A stretch of DNA of 64,000 nucleotides, from NCBI GenBank assembly GCA_963819075.1, contig CAWFUP010000001.1:868001-932000 (forward strand), in the 5' to 3' direction. This DNA comes from CAVQBJ01 sp963819075. Lineage in GTDB: Bacteria; Actinomycetota; Thermoleophilia; Solirubrobacterales; Solirubrobacteraceae. The first letter of the stretch is position 1. The number at the start of each line of letters is the position of its first letter. Below, piece by piece: positions 34,764-43,060 of the stretch. The position numbers and the translations under genes were made by a program. The notes under the pieces are model-generated. The model saw only the letters and a list, made by a program, of their open reading frames with translations, was not told the origin of the DNA and made no database searches.

Positions 34764-36095
34764 TCAGGGATAGATTGAACGCAGGCGGGCGGCGTGTCCG
34801 ACGCGCTCGAGCGCGGCGGCCTGTGCCCCGGTACGCCAGTCGCAGCCAAGTCGCTGCGAGGCCTCGAGCACGCGCGCGAAGGCGGCGCGCACCATCCGGT
34901 GTAGGCGGCGCGTGACCTCGAGCTCATCCCAGGCGAGCTTCTGCTGGTCTTGAACCCACTCGAAATAGCTGACGGTCACACCGCCGGCGTTGACGAGTAC
35001 ATCCGGAACGACGCGAATGCCGCGTTCAGCCAGCACGTGGTCGGCCTCGGGCGTGGTGGGGCCGTTGGCGGCTTCGACGACGATGTGGCAGTCCAGCTTG
35101 TGAGCGTTCTCTCCCGTGATCTGACCCTCGATCGCCGCGGGGATGAGGACGTCACATGGCGTCGTGAGCACGTCGCCACGGTCGATGGCTCCTCCGGCTG
35201 GGCAGCCGCGGAGGAAGCGGTGCTCTGCGGCCCAATCGCACAGCAGTGGGATGTCCAGGCCATCGGGGTTGGCGATGCCGGTGCTGACGTCGCTCACGGC
35301 GACCACCCGGCCGCCGCGGGCAGCGATCTCGCGGGCGACGACTCGCCCGACGTTCCCGAATCCCTGGACGGCGAAGCGCTGCGCAGCGAGCTCCTCGCCG
35401 AGGTGCTCCAGTACCGCCTCGCAGACGAACACGGCGCCGAGGCCGGTAGCCGCCTGCCGGCCCACCGTGCCGCCGAGCACAACGGGCTTCCCGGTCACGA
35501 TCCCCGGAACGGCATGCCCAACCTGGTGGGAGTAGGTATCCATGAACCAGGCCATCTCGCGCTCGCCGGTCGCCATGTCGGGTGCGGGGATATCGCGGTC
35601 CGGCCCGATGACCGGGAAGATCTCGGCCGCGTAGCGACGGGTGACGCGTTCGGTCTCCCCGGCGGACAGGCGGTAGGGATCACAGCGCACGCCACCCTTT
35701 GCGCCGCCAAACGGCAGGCCGATGAGAGCGCACTTCAGCGTCATCCACATCGCCAGGGCCGCGCACTCGCCGAGCGATACCCCCGGCGCGTAGCGCACTC
35801 CGCCCTTCGTGGGGCCCATGGTCAGCGTGTGCTGAACGCGATAGCCCGTGAAGTTCTGCACCGTGCCGTCGTCACGACGCACCGGGAAGTTGACGACGAG
35901 CGCCCGACGTGGGTGCAGGAGGCGCTCGCGGATCTCTGGATCCATCGCGACCGCGTCGGCGGCGGCATGGAATTGCGCGACCGCGGTGTGCCAGAGCTCG
36001 GAGCGCCACTCCCCACCGGGCGCCACGTCGACGCCGTCGCTGGCGAGCACGTCGTCCCACCCTCCGGCCCGCCGCCGCTCTCCTACAACCGACAC
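34764..36095 (-). CDS. Glu/Leu/Phe/Val dehydrogenase (glutamate dehydrogenase type)
   Basis: The 443-residue enzyme would interconvert glutamate and 2-oxoglutarate plus ammonia with NAD(P). Signatures in order are: FPVRRDDGTVQNFTGYRVQH, GPTKGGVRY, MTLKCALIGLPFGGAKGGV with the catalytic Lys, PDMATGEREMAWFMDTYS, TGKPVVLGG, FAVQGFGNVGRVVA (Rossmann dinucleotide loop), and VLVNAGGVTVSYFEWVQD near the end. Length and order fit hexameric GDH. The first 25 residues (ERRRAGGWDDVLASDGVD) are an extra tail compared with the core fold. It is transcribed alone and converges on the DUF5996 gene with 18 bases between stops. Confidence 0.93.
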   Translation of the reverse strand: MSVVGERRRAGGWDDVLASDGVDVAPGGEWRSELWHTAVAQFHAAADAVAMDPEIRERLLHPRRALVVNFPVRRDDGTVQNFTGYRVQHTLTMGPTKGGVRYAPGVSLGECAALAMWMTLKCALIGLPFGGAKGGVRCDPYRLSAGETERVTRRYAAEIFPVIGPDRDIPAPDMATGEREMAWFMDTYSHQVGHAVPGIVTGKPVVLGGTVGRQAATGLGAVFVCEAVLEHLGEELAAQRFAVQGFGNVGRVVAREIAARGGRVVAVSDVSTGIANPDGLDIPLLCDWAAEHRFLRGCPAGGAIDRGDVLTTPCDVLIPAAIEGQITGENAHKLDCHIVVEAANGPTTPEADHVLAERGIRVVPDVLVNAGGVTVSYFEWVQDQQKLAWDELEVTRRLHRMVRAAFARVLEASQRLGCDWRTGAQAAALERVGHAARLRSIYP

Positions 36096-36401
36096 CGCCC
36101 GAGCGTAGCGCCGTGAGCGGGGCGATGTCGAGGCTCAGCGGCTCCGCCGACGCGCCGCGCCGACTCCGCGCCGGCGGGGGACCGGCGCGGAGCCTGTGAC
36201 GCGGGGATCTGACAGCGGCCACGGGAGCCGTGTGAGGACGTTATGGAAACCCGTGGGACGCAACGCTGTAATCGGCAGCACCATGGCAAAGCTTGACCGC
36301 CCGAACGCGGGGCGCTCCCGCGCGCTACCGGGGTGAACTACGCAACCGTTCTGCGGCGGTCAACGGCTGTCCACCATTGTCGCGTCCATCAAGCTGGCGA
36401 G
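36096..36401. other. intergenic stretch, no gene seen
   Basis: About 305 bases between the divergent dehydrogenase start and the small Cys-rich gene. Only short GC-driven open frames are present. It must hold the dehydrogenase promoter, but no box is obvious. Confidence 0.4.
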
Positions 36402-36623
36402 ATGTTTGAGACACGCGATCAGGTCGAGCTCTGCTGCCACATCTGCGCGAAGCCGATCGGTGTCTACGAGGCCATGGTGCAGCGCGAGGGTGACACGGGA
36501 CGCAGCACGAGCCTCGCGTTCGAGCCAGGTGCGGACCGCGTGGCGGGTGAGCGTTACCACCGCGCGTGTTACCGCTCGTGGCTCGACGCCGGATGGCTCC
36601 CGCGCGCCAGACGTTGCGTGTGA
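36402..36623 (+). CDS. small Cys/His protein, possible zinc-binding
   Basis: The 73-residue product MFETRDQVELCCHICAKPIGVYEAMVQREGD...AGERYHRACYRSW contains CCHIC and HRAC, the spacing of a treble-clef or LIM-like zinc site. No signal peptide. I recognise no family name. ATG 36402 is preferred over the upstream start at 36333 because the preceding residues have no domain character. It lies just before the conserved 18-bp motif and the HDOD gene, on the same strand, and could share their regulation. It may be only a spurious frame, but the Cys/His pattern argues for a real gene. Confidence 0.5.
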   Translation: MFETRDQVELCCHICAKPIGVYEAMVQREGDTGRSTSLAFEPGADRVAGERYHRACYRSWLDAGWLPRARRCV

Positions 36624-36645
36624 TCCGGGCTGTGGCCGGGCGCGG

Positions 36646-36663
36646 CTACCGCATTTCGGGGAT
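36646..36663 (+). promoter_or_regulatory. 18-bp motif shared with 28517-28534 (copy 2)
   Basis: CTACCGCATTTCGGGGAT, one base different from the copy before the GGDEF-HD-GYP gene and at nearly the same distance (about 95 bases) from the HDOD-LuxR start. The CCCC/GGGG hairpin that copy 1 could form is broken here, so a duplex-DNA signal is more likely than an RNA hairpin. Confidence 0.4.
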
Positions 36664-36755
36664 CTAGCAACGCGACCACGAGTCGATCCACTGGGAGTAA
36701 CTGAACGGCTTCCGGCCGCGGAAGCAGCGCGTCACGCCGAGCGGAAGGTGAGATC

Positions 36756-37871
36756 GTGTCGATGAGCAGCGGAACCACCACGGTGCCCTGGCGCCCCCGA
36801 TCTGTCAGGCCATCCCGAGTGCCGGCGGAGAGCGCCATCGAGCGCCGCGTGGCGCACATCGGCCACGGTCGCCGCCTGAGCGACGCGATCGTGGAGCTGG
36901 AGGCTCTGCCCGCGCTGGCGCAGTCGCGTAGCCGGGCGCTGGCGCTCGTCGGCGACGATCACGGGTGCGCCCACCAGATCGTGGCCGCGGCCGAGTCCGA
37001 CCTGGCGTTGACGATCGCGGTCATGCGGGTCGCCAACAGCGCCGGGTTCGGGGCGAGGGGCACCACCGAGAGCGTGGTCGAGGCGGTGGAGCGGCTGTCC
37101 CCCCAAGGCGTCCAAGCGATCGTCGCCCGTGCCGACACGTTCGACTTCTTCCGCCGAGCGAACCGTTGGGATGCGTTGGCCGAGCGCTCACGCCGTCACG
37201 CGCTCGCCGCGCAGCGCGCGGCCGGCATCATCGCCTGCGAGATCGACTACGAGCACCGAGACCGCCTGATGGTCACGAGCCTCCTGCACGACATCGGGGC
37301 CCTCGTCCTTACGCGGGCCTATCCGGGCTACCCGGCCAGCGTGCATCACGCGGCCAGCACGCCGGAGGAGCGAATGACGCGCGAGCGCGAGGTGCTCGGC
37401 GTCGACCATGCGGCCGTCGGTGGCGTGCTGGCGCGTCGCTGGGGCTTTCCGGCGACGATCGCGTCGGTGATCGAGCGCCATCACGCGGCCGACGCTTCCG
37501 GCGAGGCGCCCATCGTACGGCTGGCCGACATGCTCGCTCACTACCAACACGGCGCGCCGGTGTCGCACGCCGCGATGCGTGGCGCCGCCGGGGCGATCGG
37601 ACTGGACCCCGGCGCACTGCGCCGGGTGATGTACGAGCTGCCGAGCGGTGGATTCGTGCGCGCGCGCTTTCCGGAGTCCTGTCCGCTGTCGCGCCGACAG
37701 CAAGACATGCTGCGAAGCCTCGCCGAGGGGAAGGTCTCCAAGGAGATCGCACTCGAGTTCGGGCTGTCACCGAGCACGGTGCGCACCCACCTGCACAACA
37801 TCTACGGCAAGCTCGGCGTTCGCGACCGCGCCCAGGCCGTGATGTACGCCAGCGAGCGCGCTTGGGTCTGA
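36756..37871 (+). CDS. HDOD domain protein with C-terminal LuxR-type HTH
   Basis: The 371-residue protein starts with an HDOD signalling domain (about residues 40-280): ALPALAQSRSRALALV, the paired-helix part LTIAVMRVANSAGFGARG, LLHDIGALVL, and VDHAAVGGVLARRWGFPATIASVIERHH. A LuxR/NarL helix-turn-helix follows at about 310-370 (LSRRQQDMLRSLAEGKVSKEIALEFGLSPSTVRTHLHNIYGKLGVRDRAQAV). HDOD proteins usually have no DNA-binding part, so this fusion can link an unknown signal directly to transcription. Many HDOD domains lack the metal residues, but here HDIG is present. GTG 36756 follows GGAAGG; ATG 36762 is an alternative. A PilZ gene follows. Confidence 0.87.
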   Translation: MSMSSGTTTVPWRPRSVRPSRVPAESAIERRVAHIGHGRRLSDAIVELEALPALAQSRSRALALVGDDHGCAHQIVAAAESDLALTIAVMRVANSAGFGARGTTESVVEAVERLSPQGVQAIVARADTFDFFRRANRWDALAERSRRHALAAQRAAGIIACEIDYEHRDRLMVTSLLHDIGALVLTRAYPGYPASVHHAASTPEERMTREREVLGVDHAAVGGVLARRWGFPATIASVIERHHAADASGEAPIVRLADMLAHYQHGAPVSHAAMRGAAGAIGLDPGALRRVMYELPSGGFVRARFPESCPLSRRQQDMLRSLAEGKVSKEIALEFGLSPSTVRTHLHNIYGKLGVRDRAQAVMYASERAWV

Positions 37872-37890
37872 CGGGTGAAGCGCATGAGCG

Positions 37891-38592
37891 ATGCAGCGGC
37901 TTCGTGAGGGGGAGTGGGCGACGCTCACGCCTCCGAACGACGAGCTGCTCTCGCCGCCGCCGGTGGCATGCGCGGTCGTGATGATCGAGGGTCCGGAGGC
38001 GACCCTGCTGGCGCTCGGCGAACTCCGGCCGCCCCCGACTCGCGCATCCATGCTCAGCTTCCTATATCTCGGTCGCCTCGTTGGGCTCAAGGGGCGCGTC
38101 ACCGCCGGCGGCTCCCCGGATGAGTTGCGCTTCCGCGTCTGCGATGGCGTTGAGCTTCCTCACCGGGCGGCCAGCCGGCTAGACCTCGAGATGCCGCTCA
38201 GGGTGAGCCGCGAGCCGCCGGCGGGCACCAGCGACGAGTGCCTGCGCGATATCAGCAGCGGGGGCCTGCGCTTCGAGCCGTCCACGCGTCCGGACATTGG
38301 AGAGCAGGTTACGGTCTCCTTCGCCCTGCCCGACGCCGGGCCTCCGATACAGGCGAGCGCCGTCGTCGTGCGCCACGCCGGAGCCGACGTCGCCGCGCAG
38401 TTCACGACCATGGGGACCGCGGACGGTCAGCGGATCCGGACCTTCGTGCGCACGCGTAAGCTCGCGGCCGCGCGCGAGGCAGCGCTCGCGTACTCGCGCG
38501 CCGCACCGACCGTTGCCGCCGGGCGGCTGTCGCGCTCCTTGGCGCAGTTGCACGTGGTCGGTCGGCGGCAGCGCACCACGCGTGCCGCGTGA
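37891..38592 (+). CDS. PilZ domain c-di-GMP receptor
   Basis: The 233-residue protein has an N-terminal beta-domain (residues 1-95) like the flagellar-brake type. A PilZ domain with the c-di-GMP motif follows: RAASR in HRAASRLDLEMPLRV, then DISSGGLRFEPS, the D.S..G element. It ends with QFTTMGTADGQRIRTFVRTRK. Binding would change its contact to a motility or secretion target. It follows the HDOD gene by 19 bases and is probably in its operon. With several cyclases in the same window this is the one clear c-di-GMP effector. Confidence 0.87.
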   Translation: MQRLREGEWATLTPPNDELLSPPPVACAVVMIEGPEATLLALGELRPPPTRASMLSFLYLGRLVGLKGRVTAGGSPDELRFRVCDGVELPHRAASRLDLEMPLRVSREPPAGTSDECLRDISSGGLRFEPSTRPDIGEQVTVSFALPDAGPPIQASAVVVRHAGADVAAQFTTMGTADGQRIRTFVRTRKLAAAREAALAYSRAAPTVAAGRLSRSLAQLHVVGRRQRTTRAA

Positions 38593-38884
38593 CCTGACCG
38601 CGCCCGCGGCGGTGCAGGCGACTTCGCGCGACGCGGCCCGCGGTGAGGATCGCCGACTCGGTGCGCTGCAGCGGTGGCGCTGACGACGAGGGCATCGACG
38701 TCGCCGGGTCGGGCGTCCGGGGAAACCCGCATCGTGGGCGTGGGCGTCGGCGGATGCCGGGCGGTCCCAACGGACGGAGGATCGTGGTCCGTGCGCGTTG
38801 GGCCGGCGGGAGACCTGGCCGTGGGCCCAGCGCCGGGCCGCGGTGCCGGTGTCAGACGCGCGCCAAACGAGGACAGGAGTTGAT
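38593..38884. other. intergenic stretch, no gene seen
   Basis: About 290 GC-rich bases before the DUF1269 gene, holding only shadow frames. A ribosome-binding site (ACAGGAG) lies at the right end. Confidence 0.4.
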
Positions 38885-39397
38885 ATGAGTGACAGACCGG
38901 TATTCATCTACCTCGCGACCTATTCCGACGTTGCCGGTGCCGAGGCGGACTACGACGCGCTTCTCGAACTGCATTCGGCGAAGCTCGTCGGCACGTACGA
39001 CGTGGCACTGGTCACCAAGGGCGACGACGGCAAGATCCACGTACACAAGCACGAGAAGCCGACACAGCACGGCGCGTGGGGAGGGATCGCCGTGGGAGCG
39101 GCCGTCGGGGTCCTGGCCGCGCCGGCCGTGATTCCCGCGGCGCTGGTCGGTGGCGTCATCGGTGGCTTCGGCGGACACTTCCGGAAGGGCATCTCGCGAG
39201 GCGACGCCAAAGAGCTCGGCGATCTCATCGACACTGGCGAGGCGACGCTGCTCGTGATCGGCGAGTCGCGCCTGCAGGAGCAGCTCGATAAGGCGCTGAC
39301 CCGCGCAGAGAAGTCGATCGAGAAAGAGATCGACGTCGACAACAAGGAGTTCAAGCGCGAGCTCGACAAGGCAGAGAAGGAGTACGCCACGGCGTAG
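38885..39397 (+). CDS. DUF1269 family protein
   Basis: The 170-residue protein has a typical DUF1269 plan: an N-terminal beta-alpha part (FIYLATYSDVAGAEADYDALLELH...GTYDVALVTKGDDGKIHVHKHE), a Gly/Ala hydrophobic centre (GGIAVGAAVGVLAAPAVIPAALVGGVIGGFGGH), and a charged C-terminal helix (KALTRAEKSIEKEIDVDNKEFKRELDKAEKEY). The centre may insert into membranes. Function is unknown; members are common in stress-linked clusters of Actinobacteria. The ATG at 38885 has AGGAG at good distance. It stands alone between the PilZ and cyclase genes. Confidence 0.87.
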   Translation: MSDRPVFIYLATYSDVAGAEADYDALLELHSAKLVGTYDVALVTKGDDGKIHVHKHEKPTQHGAWGGIAVGAAVGVLAAPAVIPAALVGGVIGGFGGHFRKGISRGDAKELGDLIDTGEATLLVIGESRLQEQLDKALTRAEKSIEKEIDVDNKEFKRELDKAEKEYATA

Positions 39398-39452
39398 GCG
39401 GTTGGCCGGGCTGCGGTCGAGCCCTCGGCCGCAGCCCTCGCCGCCGCGCTGC

Positions 39453-40547
39453 TCAGCCGGCCAGGAGGCCTGGCTTCGCGTCCGCCCGAGTGCGCGACGC
39501 GGCCGCGAGCCGGGACTCGCGTCGGATGCGCTTCATTTCGTACATGTCGAGATCGGCTCGCGTCAGGAGCTCGTCGCTGCTGCGCGCTTCGTCCGGGTAG
39601 GTGGCGGCGCCCACCGAGCCACCGATCCTCACCTCGCCGACGCTCAGCGTGAACGGATCGTCGTAGATGCTCTCCACGCGCTCGCGTACACCGTCGAGCT
39701 CGCTGCGGGTCTCGACCGACGCGAGCACGAGGAACTCATCCCCGGAATGCCGCACGACGAGGTCCATCCGGGACACCGCGCCGAGCAGGCGATCCGCCAC
39801 AGCTCGGAGTAGCTCATCGCCGACGCTGTGGCTATGGCCGTCGTTGATCGCCTTGAACCCATCGAGATCGATGAACACCAGACCGAGCAGCCGGCCGAGA
39901 CGATCGGCCTCGTCGAGGCGCCGCGGGAGCTCGGCGGCGAGTGTGGCCCGGTTGGGCAGACCGGTCAGGACGTCGTGGCCCGCCGCTACGGCAAGCTCGG
40001 CGGTCAGCTCGCTCGTACGAGCGCGCTGACGCTGATAGCCGGCGATGACGAACAGGAAGATGGTCACGACCGACACGTACGTGATCACCGGGACCTGCGC
40101 CTCGTGGGCGAAGGGAAGCGCGGCGGCCAGGCACACGCAGAGGAGAGCGCTACTGACGACGGCGTCGCGACGCGTGCCGAAATGCCCACACGTGAGAGCC
40201 GGCCAGAGGTAATAGAGCGGGGACGGACCGAGGGGCCGGGCGACGACGACAAGCGCGCTGGAGAGCACGATCGCCCCTGAGAACGCCAGCTGCTTGATCA
40301 CGACCGGTGGCAGGCGCCGGCCAACCGCGCACACGACGGCGATGGCCAGCGCGGCCAGCGCGACGGCGAGCAGGCCGGTGTTGCCCCGGTCGCCGCCCGG
40401 CGCGAACAGCGCGAGGGCGGCGGTCCCTGCCGCCACGAGATAGCCCCCGACGAGCAGCCGTCGAAGCAGCTCGACGTCCTGCTGCGGCAGCCCGGACTGA
40501 ACCACGCCGCGCGGCGCCGCGGCGGCGCGCGATCTGACTGACCCCAT
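39453..40547 (-). CDS. membrane GGDEF protein with SGDEF active-site variant
   Basis: The protein (about 364 residues from ATG 40547; the frame opens at 40589) has six hydrophobic helices in its N-terminal half (LLVGGYLVAAGTAALALFA through VPVITYVSVVTIFLFVIAGY). A GGDEF domain follows: DVLTGLPNRATL, FIDLDGFKAINDGHSHSVGDELL, and the catalytic loop RHSGDEF at about residue 267. Ser replaces the first Gly, a change also found in working cyclases, so activity is open. The YPDEARSSDELLTRADLDMYEMKR end is normal. It is convergent with the DUF1269 gene. Confidence 0.87.
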   Translation of the reverse strand: MGSVRSRAAAAPRGVVQSGLPQQDVELLRRLLVGGYLVAAGTAALALFAPGGDRGNTGLLAVALAALAIAVVCAVGRRLPPVVIKQLAFSGAIVLSSALVVVARPLGPSPLYYLWPALTCGHFGTRRDAVVSSALLCVCLAAALPFAHEAQVPVITYVSVVTIFLFVIAGYQRQRARTSELTAELAVAAGHDVLTGLPNRATLAAELPRRLDEADRLGRLLGLVFIDLDGFKAINDGHSHSVGDELLRAVADRLLGAVSRMDLVVRHSGDEFLVLASVETRSELDGVRERVESIYDDPFTLSVGEVRIGGSVGAATYPDEARSSDELLTRADLDMYEMKRIRRESRLAAASRTRADAKPGLLAG

Positions 40548-40771
40548 ACCGTGGACATCGGCGCCGACGCATGCCGGCAGGAGATCCAAGGGCTGCGCGG
40601 GCCTGTCAGACCGTGCACATTCTTCAGCAACGCGGCGCGCATTCGATCCGGCTGCCGCGTCGGGCGGATTCGCATCGGCGTTGCTCTGCGATCGCGCGCG
40701 TCGCGCCTGATCGATCTCGGCGCCATGCGCGCGGTCGGCAGAGCACGTTCGCTCCGCAGAGACCCGCTCGA

Positions 40772-42286
40772 CTACGCGGCCTGACGTTCGAACTGTCGTT
40801 CGGGTGCGGCGGGGATGGCGTGGTCCGGCTCGGCGGTCTCCCGAGCCTCAGCGGCCGCTGTCCGCGCATCGAGCGGTCGCAGCACGACGAGCGTGGTGAT
40901 GATCGCCACCACGATGGACGCCGCGCCGATCGCAAATGCGAGGTGGTAGCCGCTGACCAGCGAGTCGGCGAGCGTATGCCCGTGGCCCGCGAGCGCCTTC
41001 GTGCGATTGGTGGCGATGGTGCCGAGCACGGCAAGGCCGAGCGCGCCGGCAACCTGTTGGGAGACATTGGTGATACCCGAGCCCAGGCCGGCGTCACTGG
41101 CGGGGACGTCGGCCATGGCGATCGTCAGCAGCGGCGTGAACGAGCTGCCGATCCCCAGACCGATGGCGAAGTAGGCGAGGAAGATCGTGGGGAAGAAGCT
41201 CGTGGCGGTGCCGGCGGTCACGAGCAGCGTGAGGCCGATGACCACGATGCCGAGACCGAACAGGAGCATCCGCATCGCGCCGAAGCGCGCGATCAGCCGG
41301 GCCGTGATGCCGAGCGACAGCACGCCGACGGTCACCGTCCACGGGAGGAAGGCCAGGCCGGTCTGCAGCGCGCTGTAGTGCAGCACGTGCTCGAGGTACA
41401 GCGTTCCGAGAAAGAACGTCGAGTACATGCCGGTGACGAGGAAGCCGCGTACGGCGCTGGAGCCGATCAGGCCACGGAGGCGCAGGATGCGCAGCGGCAA
41501 GATCGGGTTCGCGATCCGCGATTCGAGGGTCAGGAACGCGCCCATCAGCGCGATCGCGACGGCCCCGAAGCCGAGGACCGGGGGCGAGGCCCAGCTGTGG
41601 CTGGTTGCCTGGATGATCGCGTAGACCGCGGTCATCAGCGAGGCGGTCACGAGCGCGGAACCGAGCCAGTCCAGCCCGTTGTCCAAGCCGATCCCGTTGT
41701 CCCTGGGGATCAGTGCCTGGCCGAGCGCGACCGTCGCGACGCCGATCGGGAGGTTGACGAAGAAGATCCAGTGCCAGCTCAGCGTCTCCGTGAGCGCTCC
41801 GCCCGCGAGCAGGCCGAGCGAGCCGCCGGCCACGGCGGTGAAGACGTAGGCGCTCATCGCCTTGGCACGATCGGCGGGCGCCGGGAACTCGGTGACGACG
41901 ATCGCCAGGATCACGGAGACGGCCAGCGCGCCGCCGACGCCCTGGATGAAGCGGGCGGCGATCAGGAGTCCCTGGCTGGGAGCGAAGCCGCACAACGCCG
42001 AGGCCACCGTGAACACGACGACGCCGGTGAGGAATACGCGCTTGCGTCCGATCAGGTCTCCAAGCCGACCGGCCAGTAGCAGGAAGCTGCCGAACGTGAT
42101 GAGGAATGCGTTGACGACCCAGGTCAGGTTCGCCTGCGAGAAGTGGAGGTCGCGCTGAATCGACGGGAGCGCCACGTTCACGATGGTTGTGTCGAGGACG
42201 ATCATGAGCTGCGCCAGGCAGACCACGACCAGGGCGAGCCAGCGGCGGCGCTCGCTGGCGGGGGTGGAAAGGGAGAAGGTGCTCAT
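40772..42286 (-). CDS. MFS drug efflux transporter, DHA2 (EmrB/QacA) family
   Basis: The 504-residue protein has 14 predicted membrane helices. DHA2 signatures are visible: LMIVLDTTIVNVALPSIQRDL in helix 1, GRLGDLIGRKRVF in the loop between helices 2 and 3, and RFIQGVGGALAVS with WHWIFFVNLPIG in the fifth segment. It would expel lipophilic or cationic toxic compounds by proton antiport. It is divergent from a TetR gene across 135 bases that contain a triple palindrome, so drug-induced derepression is the likely control. The first residues (STPASERRRW) are cytosolic. Confidence 0.93.
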   Translation of the reverse strand: MSTFSLSTPASERRRWLALVVVCLAQLMIVLDTTIVNVALPSIQRDLHFSQANLTWVVNAFLITFGSFLLLAGRLGDLIGRKRVFLTGVVVFTVASALCGFAPSQGLLIAARFIQGVGGALAVSVILAIVVTEFPAPADRAKAMSAYVFTAVAGGSLGLLAGGALTETLSWHWIFFVNLPIGVATVALGQALIPRDNGIGLDNGLDWLGSALVTASLMTAVYAIIQATSHSWASPPVLGFGAVAIALMGAFLTLESRIANPILPLRILRLRGLIGSSAVRGFLVTGMYSTFFLGTLYLEHVLHYSALQTGLAFLPWTVTVGVLSLGITARLIARFGAMRMLLFGLGIVVIGLTLLVTAGTATSFFPTIFLAYFAIGLGIGSSFTPLLTIAMADVPASDAGLGSGITNVSQQVAGALGLAVLGTIATNRTKALAGHGHTLADSLVSGYHLAFAIGAASIVVAIITTLVVLRPLDARTAAAEARETAEPDHAIPAAPERQFERQAA

Positions 42287-42331
42287 CTGCGGGTCCCAAC
42301 TGTTGAGGCGTACGGAAGTCGGTGCTAAATT

Positions 42332-42390
42332 GGAGGCGCCCTCCGGTATAAACGGAGGAGCCCTCCGGAACTATACGGAGGATCCCTCCG
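42332..42390. promoter_or_regulatory. triple palindromic operator between pump and TetR gene
   Basis: Three palindromes share the form GGAGG-N3-CCTCC: 42332-42344 (spacer CGC), 42353-42367 (AGC) and 42376-42390 (ATC). The last two extend by a C/G pair. Their centres are 22 and 23 bases apart, two helical turns, so repressor dimers would sit on one face of the DNA. TATA-like segments (GTATAAAC, CTATAC) lie between them and could be -10 boxes of either promoter. Bound TetR would block both genes. Confidence 0.8.
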
Positions 42391-42421
42391 GTTTGTCAAG
42401 TGGAATCCCGAGAACGATCCG

Positions 42422-43015
42422 ATGAGCACCCCCGACGCCGTCCGTGACCTCTCCGCATCGCGCCCCAAGCGGGCCGACGCGCTGCGCAATTACGAGAAGC
42501 TGATCGCCGCTGCGCGCGAGGCCTTCGCGGAGGACGGGACATCGGCGTCGTTGGAGGAGATAGCGCGGCGCGCCGAGGTCGGGATCGGCACGCTCTATCG
42601 CCATTTCCCCAACCGTCAGGCCTTGCTCGAGGCCGTGTATGTCGACGAGGTCGACGCGCTGTGCCGTTCGGCGGCCGACCTCGCGCAGCTGCCCGCGTGG
42701 GATGCCCTGGTCGGCTGGCTACATCGGTTCGTCGCCTACCTGGCCACCAAGCAGGCACTCGCCGCGGAGTTGATGAACTACGTCGACCGCAACGCGGACG
42801 TCTTCCAGACCTGCCGCGAAGGGCTCTACGCCGCCGGCGGGCCGCTCCTGCAGCGTGCCCAGCACGAACGGGTGGTGCGCGCCGACATCGACCTGACCGA
42901 GATCATCCAGATGGTCGGCGGGATCGCGAAGATCCAGGGCGCCGACCCCGAGCAGATCGATCGCATCCTCGACTTGGCGCTCGACGGGCTGCGCTACGGG
43001 GCCCCGAGCGCCTGA
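42422..43015 (+). CDS. TetR/AcrR family repressor of the divergent efflux pump
   Basis: The 197-residue protein has an N-terminal TetR helix-turn-helix (about residues 22-70): NYEKLIAAAREAFAEDGTSASLEEIARRAEVGIGTLYRHFPNRQALLEAVY. A helical ligand-binding C-terminal half follows (WLHRFVAYLATKQALAAELM through GADPEQIDRILDLALDGLRYG). The three palindromes start 32 bases upstream of its ATG. Autorepression and control of the pump are inferred from that layout. The inducer is unknown. Confidence 0.93.
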   Translation: MSTPDAVRDLSASRPKRADALRNYEKLIAAAREAFAEDGTSASLEEIARRAEVGIGTLYRHFPNRQALLEAVYVDEVDALCRSAADLAQLPAWDALVGWLHRFVAYLATKQALAAELMNYVDRNADVFQTCREGLYAAGGPLLQRAQHERVVRADIDLTEIIQMVGGIAKIQGADPEQIDRILDLALDGLRYGAPSA

Positions 43016-43060
43016 TGGCCGAGTGGCGCTTCTTCACCACACGCCCAAGCTGACCGCCGA

